DNA from: Alligator mississippiensis
Lineage: Eukaryota > Chordata > Crocodylia > Alligatoridae
Reading direction: 5' to 3'
Length of the DNA stretch: 64,000 nt
Assembly (NCBI RefSeq): GCF_030867095.1
Contig: NC_081829.1
Location: 89,985,261 to 90,049,260 of the forward strand
Positions within the stretch are counted from its first letter, which is position 1. Every line of letters starts with the position of its first letter. The position numbers and the translations under genes are program-made. Below, one piece after another: positions 54,986 to 64,000 of this stretch. The notes below the pieces were generated by a model, which searched no databases, was not told the DNA's origin, and worked only from the letters and a program-made list of their open reading frames with translations.

Positions 54986-57900
54986 GTAATATTTAATTCC
55001 TTGCATAAAAAGAGGGGGAGATAGGGGCTACACCACTCATTGAATCCCCTAGGAAATGCACTGTTGCTCTTCTCAGATTTCCATGACTGAGTATATTTCC
55101 CTTAATCACGTGCGTCATCCTTGTAACAACACAAGAGTTGTGTATCCATCCATGGGAGCACATACTTCACATTTTCATCATTGTTTGACCTTTATATTTT
55201 CCTACTAGGTAAATATCTTTTTTTTTTTTATAAGTCACACACAACATCTTTTTCCTTTTTTGTCAAAAACAATAAGTTAACGTCTCTATCCTTGCCAACA
55301 AACACAATGCTTTCTCCTTTTGGGCTTTGTCGTGTGTGAATTAGCGACTTCTCCCAGTGACTTAATAGTGTATGACATAACCGACTCTTATAACCCAAGG
55401 CCTTTAAGCCTGCCTCCATTTCTAAACAAGCGTATGTATTCCATGTACTAGGTACTTTTGCTAATTTAACACTTACATAGTCTTTTTGAGACTGTTTTCT
55501 GAAACTGTTAGGATGCATTATATTTTTACAACATTTGAATTATTTACGAACTATGAGAAAATACTAGCATTGGTTTTCTTTGGATGTTTAAAGTGCACTT
55601 GGTAGCTATTTTGCTTTTGTTTAGACTGTTACATTCTTTTCGCATGTTAGAGATGCATTTTATGTTCACTTAATTTCAGAAACAAAGGACTAGATCCTTT
55701 TAGGTTAAAAGGAGATTTACAGTCGCTGTAGTGAGTTCAGGATCAGTTCTATTACCTCTCAATTTTTATTATGTCTTCCATTGTAATTTTTTGGTTTTAG
55801 TCCTTTTTTTATGTGCACAGAGGGCTTTTGAGTGCTGAGCACCACAGAAGTACATATGTATTACTAATTATGGTTGTTCTTAGATTGTTGTCATTTATAA
55901 TTATATTTTTATGTGCAAAGTAGTTTTTGCATTAATCAGAGTAATAGCCCCTGGGCCAATATCTGATATTACTTGGACTGGTGTAAAATATGGACTAATT
56001 CTTGTCTCCAGGAGAGATTTGTGGCCACTTGGCCTAGCCAGGGGGGGGAAAAAAAAAGCAGGCATCCACTTCAGTTGTGTTTGTAAAGGGAAAATAGCTT
56101 GGGAAAAAAAATCTTAGCATGAGCATACACAGTTGTTCGTGTGTTCATGGTGTTCATTGACATTTCTGTCTGCTGATTCTCTTTGTACAGACAACCAGGC
56201 TTGCTTCCCATTAGATAACAAGTTATCTGAGGTGTATAAACACTACTTGCTGATTTCCCACTTCTGCTTTTTATGATCAGATTGGACTCTACACAAAAGA
56301 AAATCACTTTGATGACTGTTGACTCTCTGAAGCACTTTCAGTTTGCTGTTTTGTGTATCCCTGGAAAAAGAACCTGATTCTGTTAAGCGATTTAAGTACC
56401 TTTCTAAAGTGGGAGACTGGCCAACATAGACACTACTCTTCTTCTTGTTAACCTCTGTAGGAGTGTGAGCAGGCCTCTGCACTGAAATCAGGCAAAAAAG
56501 GCTAGTGTCAGGATAATGGGTTTACAGTTTAGCTGATGCCTTAATGAGAGGGGAGCAATTTTGTCACAGGTCTTCATGGAAAAGAAGTGGCCTGTGTTGC
56601 CTGTTTGTTACCCCTGCAGGCCTCCAAAAGCCAGCATCCATGGAGCAGGTAGAGCTCTCTTTCTTCCCAAGAGTCCAACCAAGTAGGAGCCATGAGCTCA
56701 GCATAGAAGGTACCATACTAGCCCTTTGTAGAAGGAAGGAGACAGAGAGAGTATAGTGAAATGATGGAGTCTGTAGGAATATGCCTCATCTCCTGGCATG
56801 CTGAGGAGCAGTGCATTTTCTAAGGTTTTTTTTTACCAGGGGTTGCAAAAGAAAAGGTGGTGAGAGGGCAATTGAGTCATTTAAAAGTGGTTTGAGGTTC
56901 TTTGTAGGCTGTAGAAATTCTGCTGAGTGTCCCGTTCTCCATGCCCAGATACAGCGAACACTTGTCAGGTCCATGGCAGCAGAGGGTCTTACTTTGTAGG
57001 TAGTGGGGAGGCTTCTGTCCACTAAATGCATCTTTCAAGAAAAGCCAAAATTACTTAGGTGGATAAGGTATTGTTTGAGTGTAGCACTTGGATGCAAAGA
57101 TTATTAAATGCTTTTTAAATTGAATTATTATTGTAGCACTGTTATAGTTGGATGGTTCAAGGGATATGCGAGAAGCAGGATTTGTCTGGTAATATCTTGA
57201 ACTGAACCATGTGTATGGTTGGAAAAGATGATAGACAAGCTTTCAGGCACAAAATACCCTTCCTCAGTTCACAGCCTGAGGAAACGCCTGAGGGAACAGT
57301 GTTTTGTACCTCAAAGCTTGCCTAACAACTCTCTTAAAGATATTAAGAAACAAATTCTGCTTCTAAATACTAAACATTTTGCTCATCATCAAATACTTCT
57401 TACATATACGTGTTTTTAATGATACATGATTGGGTTTTTTTTGGCTCGCCCAAGCCCGTCTTAGAATACTTTGTCCAACCTCTCGTAAAAGGCCAGATTC
57501 TGTGTCGTCTCAACCGTATTGAATAATACTTTACTCCACGTGTAGTCCCATTGATTTCAACCAGATTATTTGGAGAGTCAAGTGCACAAGGTAAGGACAG
57601 AGTGAGAAGCTGACTGTAAAAATTTGGAAAAGACATAGTAACCAACACAGTCACTCCACGTTCGTTGGTACTAGAAGCCATCCGCGATTGTTACAGGGCC
57701 CCTAGGAGCAGGGAACTCAACAAGAATATTAGGGCATAAGGTTCCCGCAATGCTCTTTTATTGCAGAGACTGGCAAACAGCCACCTCAGTCCCAAAAGCT
57801 GGTAGTGGTGGCTGGACACAGCACAGAAGGATAGAAAGAGGGTGAGAGAGAGAATAAACCATGTGACAGATTTTAGTAGTAGTGGTAGTTTAGTGTCATA

Positions 57901-60900
57901 AAGGGCTCAGACATTACAAAGATGAGGATGGGATAAAACCTGCATAGATCAGAGGGCACACGGATTAGGTGTACTTGCCCGGCAGAGCTCCTATGGTACC
58001 CAGCCGAGGATGGGGCACTTGGTGAACACACAAAGAGAACAATTGCAAAAAGAGCAGCACGCTGCCATGTGTCATTCTCAGGGGCAGGATCAGGGTGATC
58101 CAGTCCCGTTTCATTTTAAAACACTTTCAAAATTATACCAGCGTTTTAATTTGACTCTTAGGAATTATTTTGACAGTACTAAAAGACCCTGGAGTATCTG
58201 TCAACTGTTGACAGTATGTTCAAAATACGATTGCTAAAGTGCTTGTGTTTTAATGAAGACAAATAAGAATTCTTGCATTGTAAGACAGAACTTGTTTGTC
58301 ATAGGAGATGATAAAGTATGCGGGGGATTCATCTAAGTTAAGCTTCTGGAAGGAATATGGTTAGAGGATTTGATTCTAAAAGTATGGTACAAGGAGCAGT
58401 TTTTCTGTTTAGAGAGATTTGCCAATGCAAACATCATAGTTTATTTTTATAATAGTATTTTGCTTACTTTTTATAAAAAAAAACAACACATTTCATTTAT
58501 TTTGGCACCTTCTAATCTTTTCCTTGGATGGAACTCATGCAATAATATAGGAAAGTAACTAATTAACGCTATTTCTGTTGTTTCTTTTCCCAGCAGAGTC
58601 CTAGTTATGATGTCAAATACATAAAAACCAGTTTTTATGAATGTCAAGGTATTGTCCTGTACAATCTGCACTTAGGTTACAAATGTAGCATGAGAACTAC
58701 ATGACACAAAGCGTAATGACATAGAGATAGCTATTCCTTTGTAGAAATTTGCAGAAATGATGGGTTGTAAAGAGAGTTGAAGATATCAAACAATTTGAAT
58801 AGAAACCCATAAATAAAGATGAATTTCTGCATTCGCTGGCTATATGATTTTATCACTTTCTGATGTCCATAAAATACATTTTCCCATTAAAGTTTTGTCA
58901 TGCAGCTGATGAGGTTCAAAAGTGTTCATGCTTTTGCAATCTTCCTTTTAACTTCTATATCATAAGCCCAGTACTAAAATTCAGGATGGTAAAAACTGAA
59001 TTCCTTGTGCCTCTCTTCCTCCACAGTTCTGCTTTTCCACAAGGCCAGCAACCTCCATGCTGCTGTTAACACCTCCTTCTCCTTTGTCCCTTTTAGGGTA
59101 TTGCTCAATGCTATCCATTCTCCCCTTACACCATGTCCAAACCCCATCTCTTCCCATCCTTAGTTCCCAAACTCTTGGTTATGCCTTGGTAAACTCCTTT
59201 AGCCACCTCACGGTCTGTCGGGTTTTCCTTTTCTCCTCTCTGATGTAGCCAAAATACATCCAAATTCTTCTCCCTGGGTACCGCTCACATCACTTCACTG
59301 GCTATACTTTCCCTTTTGACCGGTTTTTTTTTTTTTTTTGGTTTCTCACTTTCACTTGAAGATTGCTGAAAATGGCAGGAACTTCAGGAAAGCTGTGAAG
59401 GATGAGAGGGGTTTTGTCTGGAGAGATGGGACAAGGAAGACCCTGTGGGTCTAGGTGCGCCATAAAAAAAAAAGGGACTAAAAGGGGCAGTTAGATAATG
59501 TGGCAAAGAGAAGAGGAGTCACCAAAGGCAAAGGCAGCAAAGGCAGACCATGTAAAGCCATGAAACATCTTGCCGAGAGTTGTATTAGGTGATTGAGCAT
59601 CACAGGATTCTTATATACATATGCATGGATAAGAAAAGACTTGAAATAGTTTGATTATTTATATTTGCATACGTAGGAATTAACCATTTAACCCTAGAAA
59701 ACAAAATGACTGAAAGCTCTAACATATTTATGAATACAAATAGTTCTAGGTCCTAGTCAAATCATACTAACTAATTTGTTAATCCTGCTTAACTCATATG
59801 GTAATAGTTTCTCTCTACATTGTCTTGGGGAAAAATGAATTTAGGAGAGGAAGATAAATTTGACAGGCTTTTAATGATAACATCATAAATTTAATGATAA
59901 ATCATAAATCACAGGTAAAATAATGAAAGTTTTTACTGGCCCTTTGGCTAGCAATCCCAAAAGATTAATGTCTAAATAAACAGAGATCTCCAGTTATTGT
60001 TTTTAAAAAAGCAGGAATTTAGTCTGTATACTAGTACCTTTGAATTAATGAACATTGAAGCAACAGTTTAAAATGTCTGTTAGAACAACCATTTAGTATT
60101 ATGTAGGAATAAAAAGTTTGCATGCTATTAATAAGGAAGAAAACTTTGGTTGAGCAGATTAAAAGCGGTAGCTGTATGTACTGTGTATGTGTGTGTTTTA
60201 AATAAACTAGATACCAATCAGGAACCCTTTCCTGCAGATAGTATTCACATTTATATTGATGTCAGTGGACTGATTCATATGTCTTAAGTTGTGCAGGATT
60301 GTGGTCCAATTGCAAGAGTAAGTTGTCCTTTTTAGATATGATTGTACATATGGCTTTGGAAATGGAAGATATTAGGCATTAGGTCTGAAACAAACAGGAA
60401 CTTTTCCGAAATGGAAACAAACCATGACAGAAAAGAGCAAGGTGTCTGAATAATACAGAATTCTGCTATAAATTGATAAATCTACTTGTCAGATCCCTGT
60501 TGAGCATTGCATGGATAAAAGTTGCATATACGATTCCATCCTGAAAAGTCATGACAATTATGGGCTTTTGTACATACATTCGTATAGACTGAGAAAATAT
60601 GTCACTTCTTTCACTGATGGTTATTTCGCTTCAATTTTAGTTTTCTAAAGAGTGAAATGGAGACTGCAACACTTGCAGTGTTCTGGTAACACTTATGGTC
60701 TGATGAAGTGAGCTACTCTGAGAGGTTGAATTATATGCGTTTTTAAGTACGCCTTCCCCAAGGCTGATGATGTGTGAGAAGTCCCTTCCTGTTGCCAAAT
60801 GTCCTACCTTCACAGGAGAAAATTAGAGGGGCCTTGCAAAGAAGTTCAGCATGTTAAAATGTACTTAATCTTCTCTATAATTTTGTGTTAAAATTACTGG

Positions 60901-63900
60901 ACCGTTGTTTGTCTTTGGAGGGGGCCCCCACAATATAAGAACACAGTCTAAATGTAACACCTCTAAAGTGCATTTTTTAGCCAGTGCAGATTTTACTTTA
61001 GGACAGTTATGCCGAGAGAGAAAAAAATACATTGTTTTCCAAAGCTGGAAACATGTAATTATTCCATTTCTGACCTGGTGTGCCAGTTATCTGTAAGTCC
61101 CATTTCTACTGTAAAACTAAATCCAACTTATTTCTACTCCAAAATGACCTTGGCAGCTGGAACCTTTTTGAAAAATAGCTCTGGGAACATAGATGTGTAA
61201 ATGAAAGTAAATTAATAATTGATACCTTTTATTTAATTTGTTTCTCAATTTAAGGAAGAACATGCACAAGAAAAGTGCCTTCCTGATGATATAAAACCAG
61301 CCTTGAGCTATTCCTTCACAGATCAGGTCCAGCACAACAGAGGAAAGCAAATGTTTGTTATGTGGCCCTGTATTGCAGACCTGCAAAGATCACTTCTAGA
61401 AATGGAAGGATAGTTCATTCTTTATGCCCTGAACCAGTCCTTTACTGATTAGCAGGGACAAAGGTGTCAACTCTAAGGGAAATTTCCATAGCATTGGCAC
61501 CCATGTCATAGAAAAGATACCTTCAGACTCATTCCATGTAGTCCATTGTGCAACTTGATAATGATTGCTTTTGATTACTATGCAGCCAGGTTGCAGGTTG
61601 GGTTGAACCAGTCGTGTAATGGTTTCATCTCTTTCGTTAATCATTATTCCTTCTGTTGCCATGAATAGTGCATGATTATGGTATTTTTTTTTATACAAAA
61701 TGTCAGTTGCTTGCTCATCCTTTAATGGCAGTGGTACAATCAGGCTTATAATAGTAGGTACTGTAGGTAACTGCCATGTAGATTTTTAATTGTATTTTGT
61801 GTTAATTCCTAACGAGCCAGAAAATGTTCACACTTGTTATTTTTGAGTTTTTCCTGCCCATTACTGTGTTCTAGAAGCTCAGTATTTAGGTAAATTTCAT
61901 TAACACTAATTGAAAATAAGCTTATAAATTCCCCATGTTATCAATAAGAGAGTACTTTCCTTTATCATCAGTTCATATTAGGCTTTAAAGCTGATGAACT
62001 GTGGCATTACTTTAAAGAGAAAATGTCAGCATAAAAGTCTTATCTAAATCAATATCTGTCTGAAGCCAACTAAACAATAATTAGCTATTGCTCCAGTTTG
62101 CCTTGTTTAAAAAATTAAATTTGTAATGTAGCAACTGTAAAGAATGGTACAATGTAGCTTTCTGAAATGAATTTGAGAGCTTTAAATGTGTTTTTAACCC
62201 TAGACAGAACAAAGCAAAACAAAAGCCATGTCTAAAAGGTAATCGATAAGTTCCTATACCGAGGACGGTGACTTGAGGTGAAAGAAATTGATTTGGTAAA
62301 TGGCAGTCCTTTCCTCTAAAGCTGTGCTCAGTGGGATCTTCAGAAAACAATTGTACATTCCTGTAATGCAGACAGTATGCGGTATCTGGCCCAGACTGTA
62401 AACAGAAGGAAATTAAAATGCTGTCATTTAAAATAAAACTCTTATTTACAAGTTAAAGAATGAATTATTTTGGCCAAAAAGGAATAAATACTGGGCAAAT
62501 TGCCTTCTCCTTTTTAACAATTGTATATGCTAATTGAAGGACTGGGACTGCTTTGAAGAATCAATACTGAGGAATGTTTACTAACTAGTTTTAGTCTTTA
62601 ATCAGAATGAGAAATATAATAAATGGTAATGGCCTTAAAGTTCTCCAAAAAAAAAAAAAAGCCTCCTTCTCATGCAGCTATAAGACTGGAGAATGTGAAA
62701 AGAACGCTTCATCGCTGTTAGTCACAGCGTCTACATAACTGTACATAGCTGAAATACTACATACTGCGTCTGTGGCAAAAGGGTAGGGCTGATAGATGAG
62801 GGAGACCATTCATAACGTATCTTCTTGCAAATGCTACATGTTGAACAAAATCAGACTCAAGCAGCATGCCATACAAAATTAAGGGTTGTTATATATCCTC
62901 CTTCACTATTTTCTACGTTTTTAAAAGATTTCTAATGTTTAAAAGATGGTTAATTCAGAAAGCCTTGCTACCTGCAAAAGTTACTTTGCAAATTATCTTT
63001 TCCCTGAGCTGAATGCTGCAGTCTGATTTTTTTTTTTTTGTAGCAGCTTTTTATTGTGTGATGCAGTAGAAAAACAGATACGTTTCCTATTATTACTATT
63101 TATATTAAGAATAGTTTATAAAAATGTGTTGGGGAAACTTGTAGACTTTTTTTTTTATCATGGTGACTTCTGAAATGCATATTATTGGTGTACAGTAAAT
63201 GTATTCATTCCAACTGTTTGTTTTTAAAGAGTAGCAAAGCTATTGAAATACCCACCTCTCCAGATCACCCTGCAGCTATCTGAAGACGGTGCTTTGGCTA
63301 ACTGCCAAAAAATACTGTATAATATGTATTCAAGAAGAGGAGGAGATCTCTTTGAGGTATTTTTACCACTGGGGGACTCCTGCTGTTCACAGTGCTCCTG
63401 AGTGTTTTGGAATATCTTTAATTTGTTTTAACTGTTTGAAGTCTGGTTTGTATTCAGTATTTAGCTTGTAGGAGTATTGAAAGCAGGTGCAGCCAGGTTA
63501 CACGTCACGGAGGATAAACAGTAGTCTTATTTGATAAGCGGAGTATTTATCTATTTCACACTTGTATACACGGATATTAGCAGAAGGCAGTTTCTCTGTG
63601 CACATAACACCAACATTAAAAGTTGTGCACATTGATAGAAATTATGGCTGAGTTCTTTTCTTTGGCAGTTTTGTCCTTTACTTTTTATAGGGTTCACTAA
63701 GATATTGGCTCAGGTAAGTAGATGTTGACAAGGCTCTAGCTATGCATTTTAAATGCAAAAAGATAAATTAAGTTATATTTGGCAAAGATGAGTATTCCAA
63801 GGGCAGGCAACTCATGACTTAAGCTTTTCTTTTTAGTCATCTGCATTCTGACAGGCTGTAATTTTTGGTCTCATACTACTTCTCCAATTAGATAACACCA

Positions 63901-64000
63901 ATGAAGTATGTACCTTTAACCAAGATAATCGCTGCTGATTATAATTAATGTTTTGAATCATACTGCACATGCTTAAGAACACAGACTTCAGGCTTTTGCA

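Larger units (their letters stand above)
49965..64000 (+). other. GFRA1: GFRA1 intron 3 (partial)
   Basis: All remaining sequence to the right edge is GFRA1 intron, at least 14 kb. The corresponding mammalian intron is also long. It contains the ancient repeat pieces and MITEs listed separately, a CT microsatellite and scattered poly(T) and poly(A) runs. From 55000 to 64000 I recognise no exon, RNA gene or well-defined transposon. Traces such as CCCATTGATTTCAACC near 57548 and CCCATTGATTTCAATGG near 51763 resemble ancient amniote repeats. Confidence 0.75.

Noticed and set aside
49965-64000. GFRA1 optional mini-exon (DVFQQ) and domain-2 exon
   Set aside because: No segment with the expected residues and flanking splice sites was found by eye. 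They probably lie beyond the window.
1-64000. Retroviral or other capsid-bearing element copies
   Set aside because: I saw no paired long terminal repeats and no recognisable gag, pol or envelope frames. The only reverse transcriptase belongs to CR1.

Overview
The window is nuclear DNA from a sauropsid vertebrate, most likely a crocodilian, with a turtle as the main alternative. The evidence is intron-split genes, a chicken-repeat-1 (CR1) LINE with a long open reverse transcriptase frame, many hAT-like and MITE-like DNA transposons, and ancient amniote repeats. The species call is an inference. I saw no operons, tRNA or rRNA genes, CRISPR arrays or recognisable retroviral copies.

Two host genes lie head to head, as they do in human 10q25. 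On the minus strand, from 11329 leftwards, are the first five coding exons of CCDC172, a coiled-coil protein of the sperm tail. All five have clean splice sites and matching phases, and the gene runs off the left edge. On the plus strand are the first three coding exons of GFRA1, the GPI-anchored GDNF co-receptor, starting at 47458 in a CpG island. These exons encode the signal peptide, the whole of the first cysteine-rich domain and the start of the linker. The rest of GFRA1 lies beyond the right edge, and 49965-64000 is intron. About 36 kb of intergenic DNA separates the two start codons.

The introns and the intergenic interval are dominated by transposon debris. Several copies of one hAT-like family have end sequences related to CAGTGGTTCTCAACC and degraded 8-bp target duplications. 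Two foldback elements are long inverted repeats. A group of MITEs ends in variants of GGGC..GTCTACAC, and one of these is split by a second element. The CR1 copy at 16.4-18.5 kb may itself sit inside an older DNA transposon. Non-transposon structure includes an AT-rich hairpin at 18.7-19.1 kb, two perfect short palindromes (20.06 and 22.08 kb), and a 17-unit minisatellite ending about 0.8 kb upstream of the GFRA1 start codon.

I found no convincing new biological system. The items most worth a second look are the foldback elements, the nested insertions, the minisatellite beside the GFRA1 CpG island, the AT-rich hairpin and one orphan exon-like frame at 13.2 kb. All calls come from reading the sequence and from remembered family features. 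No alignment or database search was run.
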